A stretch of 64,000 bases of DNA, from NCBI RefSeq assembly GCF_029407905.1, contig NC_073624.1, positions 118,048,001-118,112,000 of the forward strand, given 5' to 3'. The stretch's first letter is position 1, and the number at the start of each line of letters is the position of its first letter. Source of the DNA: Bubalus kerabau (Eukaryota; Chordata; Mammalia; Artiodactyla; Bovidae). Under the pieces are notes generated by a model. That model had not been told where the DNA came from. It was given only the letters and a program-made list of their open reading frames with translations, and made no database searches. Below are positions 1-11,623 of this stretch, piece after piece. The position numbers and the translations under genes were made by a program.

Positions 1-391
1 GGGGTCTCTGGGGAAGAGGCCTGTACAGCGCATTCTGGGAGAGGAGCCATGTCTAGAGTGGGGCTTAAGAAACATTCTAGTGATGGCTTGCCCGACTTCA
101 ATTCAGCATCATAGAATGTTGTCTTCAACACAAGAGGCTTAACCTTGCAGGAGAACTTCAGGCAGAACTGCCTGAACATTTGAGGGGCCTTTCAACCTGC
201 CTTGCTTGAGGGATTCTTCCCATGATTCTCACACCTATCTCAGACTTTTAGGACTGAGTTCAAAGGATGTACCTTTTCCCTGGGGCATCCTTGGCACCGA
301 AGGCATTCAGAGACCTGATCTCAGCACTGTGTCTTCAGCAAGTGTGATCCTTTTTTGTAGGAACTCTGTAGAGGTAATAATTATCATGATC
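1..391. other. No recognised feature
   Basis: Single-copy-looking DNA of moderate GC. I see no repeat family and no convincing coding frame. Its right end is the left target-site copy of the neighbouring SINE. Confidence 0.5.
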
Positions 392-655
392 TCTCTTTAC
401 CGAGGACTTCTCAGGTGGCACTAGTGGTTAATAAAAAAAAAAAAAACAACCTGCCAATGCAGGAGACATGAGAGACTCAGGTATGACACCGGGGTTGGGA
501 AGATCCCCTGGAGAAGAAAATGGCAACCCACTCCAGTGTTCTTGCCTGGAGAATGCCATGGACTGAGGAACCTGGTGGGCTAAGGTCCATGGGGTCACAC
601 AGAGTCCACCACAACTGAAGTGACAGTAAGCCCTGTTTGTTCTCTTTACTGAGGA
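392..655 (+). mobile_element. Bov-tA SINE with target-site duplication
   Basis: The order is a tRNA-Glu-like head (ggtggcactagtggtt, then aatgcaggagac), then the BovA body (atggcaacccactccag, cttgcctggagaat, ccatggggtcaca). The SINE body is about 407-640. It is flanked by a 15-base TSD, tctctttaccgagga at 392-406 and tctctttactgagga at 641-655, with one mismatch. A run of A interrupts the tRNA-like head at about 431-446, replacing the usual sequence there. The divergence from consensus suggests a moderately old copy with a damaged internal Pol III promoter. Confidence 0.88.
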
Positions 656-1699
656 TGCACCTCGAATTCGCTTTCCGGCTTTGGGAAAGTAACTTAACTA
701 AAGACCCAGATTTCATCCATTACAAGGGAATATATCAGCTCATACACTTGTACTGAAGAATGGGATAAATAATAAATTGCTTTGTATAGCTCCAGAGTTA
801 AGGACTTGGCTAGGGGACTTGCTGCAGTCAACCATGCTTGTTTACCAAGTAGCCTGTCCAGTACTGTCTTCATTCCACAGGAGCCTAGTTCCCTGGAAGT
901 GTCAGGACTTCAGATGTCAGCTCAGCCTCTAAATTCAGGGGTGAATATCAAACTCTCAGTGCCTGCTAATGATCACTTACTATTATTTGACACTAGTTAC
1001 AGAAACATGAAACCTTTTCTTTAAGAATGCAGCAAAAACTTAATGGCAGGACATCTTTTGTTTTTTTCTAAGAGGTGGGAGGAAAATGGAGGATGAGAGT
1101 TGTTACTGGTAAAGTAGTTCTCAGTCCTGTTAGTCTGGAGAGAGGGTACTTGATTGTTTTTCTGGTTTGTATCCTTGTCTGTTTTATGTTCAGACATGAT
1201 TCAAAATGGTCATGGAATGTTTACTAATTACTGTTGTTGATTTATAGATTTTTAAAAATACTTTGTAGATTTTTAAAAAATAGTAGATGTCTTTAAATAC
1301 TCAGTAGTATCACTATAGAAGCTCTTAGTCATATAGCTCTTAGTAGCTTTCAAAATCAGAATTTTTTTCCCATATCTTTCCTTAGCTTCAACTTTTAAAC
1401 CTATTCCTATTTTTCATTACCTTTCCTATGTTCTTGACTTATTTCCTTGGGGCAAAAAGCAACTGAAGCTAATATATCTTACATATAGTGAATTCTTAAA
1501 ATTTTGTATTTTATAAATAATAATAACAAAAAATAAATGGAGAGGCATTGTTCTTGATATATGGTTTATGTACTCTATTTTATTTTCCTTTAGAGAAATT
1601 CCTAGTTGGATATCATGTTTAATTGTTCTCTTTTTATCAACTATTTGTCCTCATTCTTTTTTCCCTATAGTTGGAATTCTCAACTATTTGCTTGTCTGT
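656..1699. other. No recognised feature, AT-rich
   Basis: AT-rich intergenic DNA. No repeat family recognised. A short direct repeat, tcaactatttg, occurs near 1638 and again near 1680 just before the following BovB; its meaning is unclear. Confidence 0.5.
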
Positions 1700-2070
1700 A
1701 TTGATGCTTTTGAACTGTGGTGTTGGAGAAGACTCTTGAGGGTCTCTTGGACTGCAAGGAGATCCAACCAGTCCATTCTGAAGTAGATCAGCCCTGGGAT
1801 TTCTTTGGAAGGAATGATGCTGAAGCTGAAACTCCAGTACTTTGGCCATCTCATGCGAAGAGTTGACTCATTGGAAAAGACTCTGATGCTGGGAGGGACT
1901 GGGGGCAGGAGGAGAAGGGGATGACCGAGGATGAGATGGCTGGATGGCATCATGGACTCGATGGACGTGAATCTCAGTGAACTCCGGGAGTTGGTGATGG
2001 ACAGGGAGGCCTGGAGTGCTGCAATTCATGGGGTTGCAAAGACTGAGGGACTGAACTGAACTGAACTGAA
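1700..2070 (+). mobile_element. BovB LINE, 5'-truncated 3' end
   Basis: Starts inside the C-terminal part of the BovB reading frame (attgatgcttttgaactgtgg) and runs to the element's 3' end, finishing in three or four ctgaa pentamers, the tail type of RTE elements. About 370 bases. It directly abuts an oppositely oriented BovB, so the two 3' tails meet at about 2071-2075. No clear TSD. Confidence 0.9.
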
Positions 2071-2074
2071 AGTA

Positions 2075-2628
2075 TCAGATCAGATCAGATCAGATCAGTT
2101 GCTCAGTCGTGTCCGACTCTTTGCGACCCCATGAATCGCAGCATGCCAGGCCTCCCTGTCCATCACCAACTCCCAGAGTTCACTGAGACTCACGTCCATC
2201 GAGTCAGTGATGCCATCCAGCCATCTCATCCTCCGTCGTCCCTTTCTCCTCCTCCCCCCAATCCCTCCCAGGATCAGAGTCTTTTCCAATAAGTCAACTC
2301 TTCGCATGAGGTGGCCAAAGTACTGGAGCTTCAGCTTCAACATCATTCCTTCCAAAGAAATCCCAGGGCTGATCTTCAGAATGGACTGGCTGGATCTCCT
2401 TGCAGTCCAAGGGATTCTCAAGAGTCTTCTCCAACACCACAGTTCAAAAGCATCAATTCTTCGGTGCTCAGTCTTCTTCACAGTCCAACTCTCACATCCA
2501 TACATGACCACAGGAAAAACCATAGCCTTGACTAGACAAATCTTTGTTGGCAAAGTAATGTCTCTGCTTTTGAATATGCTATCTAGGTTGGTCATAACTT
2601 TCCTTCCAAGGAGTAAGCGTTTTTAATT
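2075..2628 (-). mobile_element. BovB LINE, 5'-truncated 3' end
   Basis: The minus-strand copy begins with a tail of four or five atcag pentamers on the plus strand and ends at the segment encoding the RRLLLGRK region. About 550 bases. Its conceptual translation keeps recognisable BovB C-terminal blocks such as VFPVVMYGCESWTVKK. The tail pentamer differs from that of its neighbour, which argues for two separate insertions rather than a local inverted duplication. Confidence 0.9.
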
Positions 2629-4782
2629 GAAATTTTACTGTAATATACAATATGTCCATTTTCCTGATATTAGACTTAATTTAAATTATTTATCTAAGCA
2701 AAAAGTAGTCTCATTCTGAGTTGACATAATGTCTTGATTAAAAAGTTTTTCAAATATGAAAACATAGATTTATGAATATGTACAGAAATGGGTTTTCATT
2801 TCAGCTTAATATAGGCTACCTTCTCCAATGTGCTTAATTATTCTTAAAATTTAGGTTATTTAGATTTAAATGTGCTTTTGATTAAATGGTTCCATTGGCA
2901 GATATCTTTGGTGCTAAATGAGAATTTAAACAAATTGACTATCTAAGTCAATCAAAAGAGCATTAGAGTTGAGGACTGAAATACTATATGTGAATATTGA
3001 TTGGGTCATAATAATGTAATAAAAAACATATCATCCAATCTTGTCTATCAGGGAGTAATCTTAAACATAGTCAGCTGATCAAACAAGTTTTTCAAATATA
3101 TGACTTCATTAAAATAGAATCTAGGAAATGGAAGCAGCTTCTGGTTTTCCAATTGCAGTTTACTTCTCTTCTATGTATCAGACACCAGAACAAGTACTGT
3201 GGAGTGTCCTCTGGCTTCATCTCCAGCAGTGCGCCCTGCTCATCCGGAGTCTACGCTGTGACAAGACTGATGTCCACATACACTTTCTTCTAATATAAAT
3301 GCCAAATTGCGTTCTCAAGGGAAAAAAAAAAAGCTTTCAAAGTGAAGGAAGTCTTTATCTACTGGCTAAATATTTAGATAATGTACTGTTTTGTGCAACC
3401 TGGTGACAAGTTTTGTAATATTTACAAGCTATATATCTTGCTGGATTGAAGGCTAGAACAGGTGGGGAGTTTCCTGGGAACACTAATTCCAAGAGAAGTA
3501 AAACATTCATGAATATGGAAAGAGAAGGGTGAAAAATTTTTTACTAGCACTTATCTCAAGGAGGATATTTTATACACCAGACAGGAAGGCTCTTGGGGTA
3601 AGGAATGAAGCAGTCAGTTTCAGACGGTTGCTACACTGCCTTCTGAGGAGGCTAAATCTAGCTAATTGCAGGCATTTTGTTTTATTATAGGCAAATGCCA
3701 GCTGAAGCAGTGTTACTACTATCTTCTGCTCATCAGCAAGCAAATCTGAACTTCTCTTCCAAATAAGTGTCACTTATTTATAGATATAATTCAAAAATGA
3801 ACCAGATTAATAATATATCCTTTAAGTAAGATTCTTACAATGTGTATCTGGAGGGGTAAAATGATCCCTACTTTTTCATGTGGCTGAGAATATGCTTTAA
3901 TGCCCCTGAATTTATAGTATGCACACGATTGTAGATATAAGTTTTTCTTCTTTTTCATTAACATTCTGTAGTTAATACCTGAAGCTCCAGAAAAGGTATT
4001 TTTTAAAAAATAATTTTTCCACTGTTTCTTTGATAGACTTTATTTCTTAGAGTAGCAAAATCGGGCTATAGCTACCATTTCCGTATATTCCCTGCCCCCA
4101 CGCTTTCACAGTCTTCCTCACAATCAGCAGCCCGCACAGGAAAGCTTTATGCCAATCGGGAAGTCAGACGTGAGCCCAGGAATTCATATATTACTTTCCA
4201 GAGTAATTTTCCCAAGTCCTCTTTTCAGTCTTACTGGTGTTTTCTTCTACTTTCTGGTTCCCGTCTTTTTTGTTCATCCAGCTATAAATTGGGGATTCTG
4301 TTTATATTCTTCTGCTGTGTGGTACCGGTGACTATCCCTGCATCCAGGGTTAAGTGGTGTGAAGATGTGAGGAGAAAAGATATGTTAAACTCACTACCAG
4401 CTTGGTGGTAAACTGGCTTTCAAATTCTGGCTTTCTTTCCAAAGCTCCTTGTTATTTTCTTTTCAGGGTCCTAAAGTAGCTGCTCTGTGCATTCTCTCCA
4501 GGTATTATTGCTGTGTGTAATTGGCCTTAAATATAATTATATTAGGTGAAAAGAACTTCTGTATGCTACTGATTTTTTAAAATTTATTGAGATTTGCTTT
4601 AGAATTGAAATATCAATTTTGTGAAAGTTCTATATACGATTGTGAAAATTTATCTTCCCTAATATGTGTGTGCAGTTTCTCTGTATTTGTAATAAACCAA
4701 GATTTTATTTGTAGAGTTCAACTATGCTCCATGTCATTTGATCTAGTAAATATTAAAGGTATATATTGAAATATCTCACTTT
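2629..4782. other. No recognised feature
   Basis: About 2.1 kb with no recognised repeat and no convincing coding frame. There is a slightly GC-richer patch at about 3200-3270. The right end is the left target copy of the next SINE. Confidence 0.45.
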
Positions 4783-5085
4783 TTGAAATATCTTGCTGCT
4801 GCTGCTGCTGCTAAGTTGTTTCAGTCGTGTCCGACTCTGTGTGACCCCATAGACAGCAGCCCACTAGGCTCCTCTGTCCCTGGGATTCTCCAGGCAAGAA
4901 CACTGGAGTGGGTTGCCATTTCCTTCTCCAATGCATGAAAGTGAAAAGTGAAAGTGAAGTTGCTCAGTCGTGCCTGACTCTTCGCAACCCCATGGACTGC
5001 AGCCTACCTGGCTCCTCCGTCCACGGGATTTTCCAGGCAAGAGTACCGGAGTGGGTTGCCATTGCCTTCTCTGTTGAAATATCTT
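4783..5085 (-). mobile_element. BOV-A2 SINE with 12-bp TSD
   Basis: A dimeric BovA SINE in reverse orientation. A gct-repeat (the reverse of its gcagcag 3' end) is followed by two related BovA monomers joined by gaaagtgaaaagtgaaagtg. The body is 4795-5073. The TSD ttgaaatatctt is perfect at 4783-4794 and 5074-5085. Near-consensus sequence and a perfect TSD indicate a young insertion. Confidence 0.95.
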
Positions 5086-5277
5086 ACTTAGGTGCAATTT
5101 CAAAGTTTTCTCTGGATTTTACCTCTAAGTCTTTATAAGGAGAGAGAAAGGAGACAGAGACGTTCAGAATTATTTCTTCCTGATAAACTGAATAGTTTAT
5201 AATTATGTTGAATCTTCTATAACTGATACTACTTTTGCATTAATCATATGTTTTGTGTTTTTCTCCCATTTTTTAAG

Positions 5278-5926
5278 AAGTTTCTTTTTATTAGGATATA
5301 GTTGGTTTAAAATGTTATATTAGTTTTATGTGTGCAAAATATTCAATATTTTTATAGATTATACTCCATTTAAAATTATTACAAAATAATGACTACATTT
5401 CACTATGCTGTACAACATATTCCTGTTGCTTATTTTATACAAGGTAGTTGGTATCTCTTAATCTCCCACCCCATTTTTTCCCTCTTTCCTTCCTTCTCCC
5501 CGCTGGTAACCAGTAATTTGTTCTCTGTACCCGTGAGTCTATTTCTGTTTTGCTGTATTCATCCATTTATTTTTTAATTTTTTTTCGAGTCCATATTCAT
5601 AGATTATTTGTCCTTTTCTGGTTGACTTATCTCACTAAGAATAATACGCTCTAGGTCAATCTACATTGTTGTACATGATAGAATTCCATTTTTATGTGTC
5701 GCACAGAGTCGGACACAACTGAAGCGACTTAGCAGCAGCAGCAGCAGTATTCCACTATGTGTACATAATTACATCTTCTTTATCCATTTATCTGTTGGTG
5801 GACACTTCGGGTGTTTCCATATCTTGGCTATTGTAAATGGTGCTGCTATGAATATTGGGTTGTGTGTATCTCTTCAATTTAGTGTTTTTGTTTCTTCAGC
5901 TATATACCCAGAAGTGGAATCGCTGT
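5278..5926 (-). mobile_element. Old L1 3' UTR/ORF2-end fragment
   Basis: Reads in reverse as an L1 3' UTR joining the end of ORF2: ttattaggatatagttgg at the 3' side, then the gtaaccagtaatttgttctc block, then ttctttatccatttatc and tcttggctattgtaaatgg from the end of ORF2. It is diverged, so probably an older mammalian or early artiodactyl L1. It is interrupted by a short SINE tail at 5697-5747. Confidence 0.8.
5697..5747 (+). mobile_element. Solo 3' tail of a BOV-A2 SINE
   Basis: Only the last 50 or so bases of a BOV-A2 are present (cacagagtcggacac, then gcgacttagcagcagcag). They sit between two L1 blocks that are normally contiguous. This is an extremely 5'-truncated SINE insertion. TSD unclear. 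Confidence 0.75.
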
Positions 5927-7131
5927 TTCTAGAAATTTCTTTATATGTTGTTTTTTATATCTTTACTTTCACTGCAGTAAGGGAGATGACTATCTTGACA
6001 GTCATAGAAGTGCAACAAAAAGTGAAATCAGGGGTGTGACATACCATTTTGGGGGCCCGTTTAACATGCTTTTTCAGTATGGAAACATCATAGAGATTGG
6101 ACAAAACTGTAATATAATACTTGGAGTTGGGTACACACAGCAAAGTGACAATTTTGATGAGAGCATTTGCAAGCAAACACCTGTTTGTTAAGTCCAGTTC
6201 AGGGACTGATTGTTCTGAAAATGAAATAGATGGTATCCTCATGAGGGCAGGTTGAATAGTTTGTTGTTTGGATAAGCGGATGTTCACAAAGTTCCTGAAA
6301 TGAAACTAAAGTTATTTGCAACTTTATCTTACTGGAAAAAATGTCCTGGTTTTAGTAAGATCATGTTATTGCAGAATATAAAGCAAAATGTAGTCAAATT
6401 AATGTATGTTAAGTGTTTGGAGATAATTTCAATTCCCATTTTAATGATATTTTAGGAATATATTTTAGTTCTATTTTTCCACAGATTTCTGTTTTAGATT
6501 TATTCTTATCACTGATAAGTTTATATTTGAATCCATTTCATTTTTTATTTTTTGTGGATTTTCTACTATTTTGCCATTTTACCCCTTTTGTATATTTTGT
6601 GTACCTTTTTATTTTTTTCCTACTCATTGGATCTTTGCCTATTGTTGAATAAAGTGATAAACCCATTTGTTTTTTAACATTTTAAATTAGCCCTAAAGCC
6701 TTAGGTCTGAATTTCCAAGGTAACCCTGTTTCATATTTTGCCATTTGATCCATCTACATCTTTTACTCAGGTTCACTTTATTTAAGATGCCATGGCTCCT
6801 GAGAATAGAAGTGATGTCCAATTTTGTATATTAATTCCTTATTCTTTGGAATTCAGTTTATATTTTTGAAATGAAAAATCTTATTTTCCTCACTGTTGAC
6901 TAGGATGCAGTAGTTGTTTGAACTTGAAAACTGATATACATGGTTATTAAATTTTTCCCCTGAATACTCAACATCTCTTCATGAAACAGATTTATATTAG
7001 AGCTTTGTAGCTTTGGTTCTCAGAATAAAGCATCCGCTATCCAGGCAATCATGCTATTAGTTTCATCCCAGAATTCAGCAAGTCTCCAGGGAAGTTTTTG
7101 TATTTTTAACACTATTTGAACAATTGCTATG
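5927..7131. other. No recognised feature, AT-rich
   Basis: AT-rich stretch. Several short open frames exist but none shows domain content. No repeat family recognised. Confidence 0.45.
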
Positions 7132-7689
7132 GCAGCCAGGAAATGAAAAGACGCTTACTCCTTGGAAGGAAAGTTTTGACCAACCTAGATAGCATATTAA
7201 AAAGCAGAGACATTACTTTGCCAACAAAGGTTCGTCTAGTCAAGGCTATGGTTTTTCCTGTGGTCATGTATGGATGTGAGAGTTGGACTGTGAAGAAAGC
7301 TGAGCGCCAAAGAATTGATGCTTTTGAACTGTGGTGTTGGAAAAGACTCTTGAGAGTCCCTTGGACTGTCAGGAGATCGAATCAGTCCATCCTAAAGAAG
7401 ATAAATCCTGGGTGTTCATTGGAAGGACTGATGCTGAGGCTGAAACTCCGATATTTTGGCCACCTCATGAGAAGAGTTGACTCACTGGAAAAGACCCTAA
7501 TGCTGGGAGGGATTGGGGGCAGGAGGAGAAGGGGATGACAGAGGATGAGACGGCTGGATGGCATTACTGACTCGATGGACATGAGTTTGGGTGAACTCTG
7601 GGAGTTGGTGATGGACACGGAGGTCTGGCATGCTGCGATTCACGGGGTCGCAAAGAGTCGGACACAACTGAGAGACTGAACTGAACTGA
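7132..7689 (+). mobile_element. BovB LINE, 5'-truncated 3' end
   Basis: About 560 bases, from the segment encoding KRRLLLGRK through VFPVVMYGCESWTVKKAE and the C-terminal GGRRRRG region to a ctgaactga tail. The reading frame is open for 140 codons from 7116 and then stops (ggatgacag, where most copies have ggacgacag). No TSD evident. Confidence 0.92.
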
Positions 7690-8277
7690 TGCTTCTTATT
7701 TAAAGGATTTATGTTTCCTTACAGTGTCAGCAATCCAGATGTTCATTTGGCATTAAGTTTCATCTAAATCAATGATTTTTATCTGAAAAATGCCTTAAGT
7801 CCTGGATTAACATTCAAAAATATGTTATTATCTACATGATTTGATTTATGAGCAATATCTAGTTTGATATTTTAATAGCTAAATTTTAAATTTAAAAAAT
7901 ATTGTAATTTTGTTCCCATACTGAGAAATACATTAAAGAGGGGTGCAAGTCATTATCCTAATATTTCTTAAACACTCTTTTCTATTTTCTCCTATTTTTT
8001 CACATCCCCCCAGTCTTAAATCATTTTTGTCAAAACCATAAAATATTCTGTCACTTTATACATTGGCTTGTTCTTCCTTTCTTTCTCAATTCTTTATCAT
8101 CTATATTGACTCAAATAATTACTTCTTGTGCTCCTCTTTTCTCTTCAGACAAGCTCTCTTCTACTCTTTATATATGCATAATAAAATAATACATTTTAGG
8201 AATAGATTTAACACTATAAGGCAGTGGATAGATAAAACTAGATTGGCAATTTCAGACCATGAGATTTTGACCACTCC
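7690..8277. other. No recognised feature, AT-rich
   Basis: AT-rich, no recognised repeat. Confidence 0.45.
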
Positions 8278-8298
8278 CATGATAAGATGACTGTCACA

Positions 8299-8302
<4 letters not shown>

Positions 8303-8342
<40 letters not shown>
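8303..8342. repeat. (GT)20 microsatellite
   Basis: Twenty uninterrupted gt dinucleotides. They lie exactly between the left TSD copy and the 3' end of the reverse-oriented Bov-tA, so they probably arose from the SINE tail. Translation gives a meaningless Cys/Val run. Confidence 0.98.
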
Positions 8343-8343
<1 letters not shown>

Positions 8344-8478
8344 TGTGTTAGTTGATCAGTTGTGTCCAACTTTTTGCGACCCCATGGACTGTAGCCCTCC
8401 AGGCTCCTCTATCCATAGAATTTTTCAGGCAACAATGGAGTGGGTAGCCACTCCCCTCCAAAGGATCTTTCCGACCCA

Positions 8479-8489
8479 GGAATCGAACC
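8479..8489 (-). promoter_or_regulatory. Pol III B box inside Bov-tA
   Basis: On the minus strand this reads ggttcgattcc, an exact match to the tRNA-gene B box GGTTCGANTCC. It belongs to the tRNA-derived SINE head. Whether it is transcribed cannot be judged from sequence. Confidence 0.6.
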
Positions 8490-8568
8490 TGGGTCTCCTG
8501 CACTGCAGGCAGATTCTTTACCGTCTGAGCCACCAGGGAAGCTCCATGATAAGATCCCTGTCACATTT

Positions 8569-9611
8569 TGTATACTCTATACCTAGATAAGAGAAAGATT
8601 GATTATCTAGTGTTGGTTTCCATTGCATCTCCTGAAGTCTCTTACAGCATTTAGATTTTTCTCTAACTGACTCATATAAATCTCATTCTTATCCTCAGTT
8701 TTTGCTTCTCCAGTCATGGGGTTTAGGAGGAACTCTCCTGTGATTTGTGATTCTGCCCACTTATTTCCCAATTTAATTTAGAATGAGCTGGCCTCATCTT
8801 TCCTATACTTGTAAAACTTTCTAAACTTATGGGACTTGTTCATTATACCATTTTTTAATAGGCACTTTCAACGATATGTTCTCCTTCTTTGATTATTTCT
8901 ATGCAAATTTAGAAAAGTCAGGAGTCGAATGTGTATAGCCAATCTCTATGTTCAAAACTTCTCTGCAATAAAATTTTATATCACTCACTGAATTGCTGCA
9001 TATGCATTTTAATAGATATAACCTAAAAGTATGAGCAATCCAACAACATGTTTTGGAATTGATGGCAGTTTTTTCTTTCTTTACGATTATAAAGTTATTG
9101 GTTTAAATAGATTTATGGAAATTGATTCACTGGAGACAAGCAAAAATTCGTGAAACATACCCATTTTAATTGCCACCTTTTAATAAACCGCGCATCCTGT
9201 GCTTTGCTTCACAGAGCCGTTAGAATGCATATGGAACATAAACAGACATACTTTAGGACCTGAAGATCTGTCTTTGTGAGTAAAACTAGAAAGAATGAAC
9301 TAAGCACTATTAGGAATGGTCAAGGACAGTCCTCTAATTGTATTTATGTTGGAGCCATTTCTTAAAAAGCCTGTTTAACAGATAACTTTTGACCATTAAA
9401 CTATCTATTGAGATTTGAGTGTTTGAATAATGCTGAACGTTTGGATGACATATGAGGGGGAAAATGTTGCAAAATTTTTCAAAAATCCTACACGTATTTG
9501 GAACAGTGGAAAGAAAATGTCTGAATATTTGGTCAAACTCTTACCAATATTTATCCAATTGTTTGACATTCAAGAGTTATAGATAAGGCTGGTGGATTTA
9601 CAGCACTTAAA
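8569..9611. other. No recognised feature
   Basis: AT-rich single-copy-looking DNA. No repeat family and no convincing gene. Confidence 0.45.
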
Positions 9612-9832
9612 AATAAGCTTGTGCATGCTCAGTCATGTCCAGCTCTTTGCAGCTCCACGGACTGTAGCCTGCCATGCTCCTCTGTCCATGGAACTTTCCA
9701 GGCAAGAATACTAGAGTGTGTGGCCATTTCCTACTCTAGGGGATAGTCCCGACCCAGGAATTGAATCCTGTCTCTTGAGTCTCCTGCATTGGCAGGTGGA
9801 TTCTTTTCCAGGGCACCATCTGGGAAGCAGCT
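9612..9832 (-). mobile_element. Bov-tA SINE
   Basis: Reverse orientation: BovA body (gcagctccacggactgtagcc, then ggcaagaatactagagtg), then a degraded tRNA-like head (cgacccaggaattgaatcc). More diverged than most Bov-tA copies here, with no clear TSD. Confidence 0.87.
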
Positions 9833-10584
9833 AATTTGTTATATGTTAAAAAAAAAAAAGATAAATATTTGCTTTGAAGGTCATTCTTGTAGGGTACAAC
9901 TGTGCAAAGTACCACATTACAGAGAAATATATATTAGACTCCCTGCAAACTGGAAAATAATGTCAAGTGCTTATTGAAGTCTCACATAAAGGTAGAAATA
10001 AAAAGACAGGGGAAATGGGTGGTGGCTTGTGTTTATAATACAGAGTGGATAAAACATTAGAAAATTTAGTCTTCAAAATTTCACATGTCTATCAATCTTG
10101 CCTAATCTCCTTTGTATTCCTTAAGACTATAGCCATTTCTCTCTTTTCTCCTTCTCTCTTCTAGAGCTATTTTTTCCTTCTATAGAATGAGATCAAAATT
10201 CCAACTTGGGTAGACACCCCCAATCTTGACCTGTGAAGACTGAATTTATTATTAAATTGCATTGCTTTGTCACTTAGCACAGTTTCAGCTTTCCAAGCTG
10301 AAAACCTTGCATTAGGATCCCAGATTTGCTAATAAAATATGGGAACAATAATGTAATGCTGTCAAGAATAAGTGTGAAATAAATATTACCACGGTGATTT
10401 GCATAAAGTTTTTGATCAGAAAACAAAAGTTAACATTTGTCAAATGGATGAATTTGAAGCTTTTTCATAAAAATAAATTTACAGAAAAATCATCTAAATT
10501 TGTTTCAAAAATAATTATCTGAATGAACAAGGAAAAATTCATATTTAAAATAACTTTTATGAATATTTCATAAAATAAGTATTT
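9833..10584. other. No recognised feature, AT-rich
   Basis: AT-rich. A short A-run lies at about 9848-9859. No repeat family recognised. Confidence 0.45.
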
Positions 10585-10840
10585 TAAAGCAATTATTTTC
10601 TATTTTTATATTTTATTGAAGTATAGTGGAGTTACAATGCTGTGTTAATTTCTACTTTACAGCAAAGTGATTCAGCTATCCGCATATAAATTCTTTTTCA
10701 TAATCATTTCCATAATTATCTACCACACAATATTAAATATAGTTCCCTGTGCTATTCAGTAGGACCTTGATGTTTATCCATCCTCTATATGCTAGTTCAT
10801 ATCTAAAGCAATTACTTTCCACCTAAAGCAATTATTTTCT
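10585..10840 (-). mobile_element. L1 3' end, 5'-truncated, with TSD
   Basis: About 200 bases of an artiodactyl-type L1 3' end in reverse: ttattgaagtatagtgg, cagcaaagtgattcag, atagttccctgtgctatt. The body is about 10602-10803. A 17-base TSD, taaagcaattattttct, is perfect at 10585-10601 and 10824-10840. A third, slightly changed copy at 10804-10820 lies in tandem with the right one. Confidence 0.85.
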
Positions 10841-11623
10841 CATGCTCCCAGTTAGGCCAATACACTGGTTATGTTAGACAAGTGACTTAAGGGATCTTTT
10901 ACAAAAAAAAAAAAAAAAAAAAAAAAATGGCCTTAGAGTTTGCAAAGTGTTCATTTTCTCACGAACTTTAAAAAAATGACATTTAATGAAAAGCAAGTCT
11001 TAATCACTTGAAAACCCACAGTACATACAGCACTTTTTTTAAATCCCAAATATATTACTTTGTCCCTGTGCCATTGGAGCAAATCTGTGCTGATAAGTCA
11101 TATGTGACTTATCACGTGAAACACTTAGGACAAATTTTATTTCTGTGCCATATTCTAGATCTATTGGATTAGAATCTTCTGGGCAGAGGTCTGGGGAAAA
11201 AACCTCCTCCCATGCAATTCTGATGATGAGCAAGTTTTAAGAAACATTGGGCTAGATGATCCCTAAGGGCCCTTATAACTTCTGATTTCTGACAGCTTAT
11301 TTTAGGAAAGAAATGTTCATTTTAATGTACCACATTTGTCTAAACTGAAAAAAAAATTATGGCAATTAAATAATCAAACTCTTTGCAAAATGAAAAAAAA
11401 AAAAATCATATGGTAGCAGGAATAGAAGCAGAAGTCTCCATTTAGTTAGACTCTGATCATACACTTTGGTACAGTAATCAAAGGAAAAATATGGTGATTT
11501 TTGTTTTGTCTTTAAAGCTAATCTTTATATTCTTGAAAATGTGATTACAAATATGGATATACTTTCAGTGTTAGTCTGCTGTTTGAATTTTTTTTTCCTG
11601 AAATGTGAGAAGTGGTATATATA
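10841..11623. other. No recognised feature; 25-base A run
   Basis: AT-rich DNA with a 25-base poly(A) run at 10903-10927 that I cannot attach to a recognisable element. A short TA run lies near 11615-11628. Confidence 0.45.

Larger units (their letters stand above)
8278..8568 (-). mobile_element. Bov-tA SINE with 24-bp TSD and (GT)n tail
   Basis: A Bov-tA in reverse orientation: BovA body at 8343-8460, then the tRNA-Glu-like head ending gagccaccagggaagc at about 8540. The internal Pol III B box is canonical on the minus strand (8479-8489 reads ggttcgattcc). The flanks are a 24-base TSD at 8278-8301 and 8545-8568 with two mismatches; the shared core is catgataagat. The GT microsatellite lies inside the TSD pair at the SINE 3' end. 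Confidence 0.93.

Noticed and set aside
8461..8545. tRNA-Glu-like sequences, here and in each Bov-tA copy, as tRNA genes
   Set aside because: They are SINE heads joined to BovA bodies with TSDs. The cloverleaf is degraded.
8303..8590. Frame beginning with a Cys/Val repeat
   Set aside because: It is a translation of the GT microsatellite and the antisense of a SINE.
10903..10927. 25-base A run as the tail of a processed pseudogene
   Set aside because: No recognisable gene-like sequence or TSD upstream.
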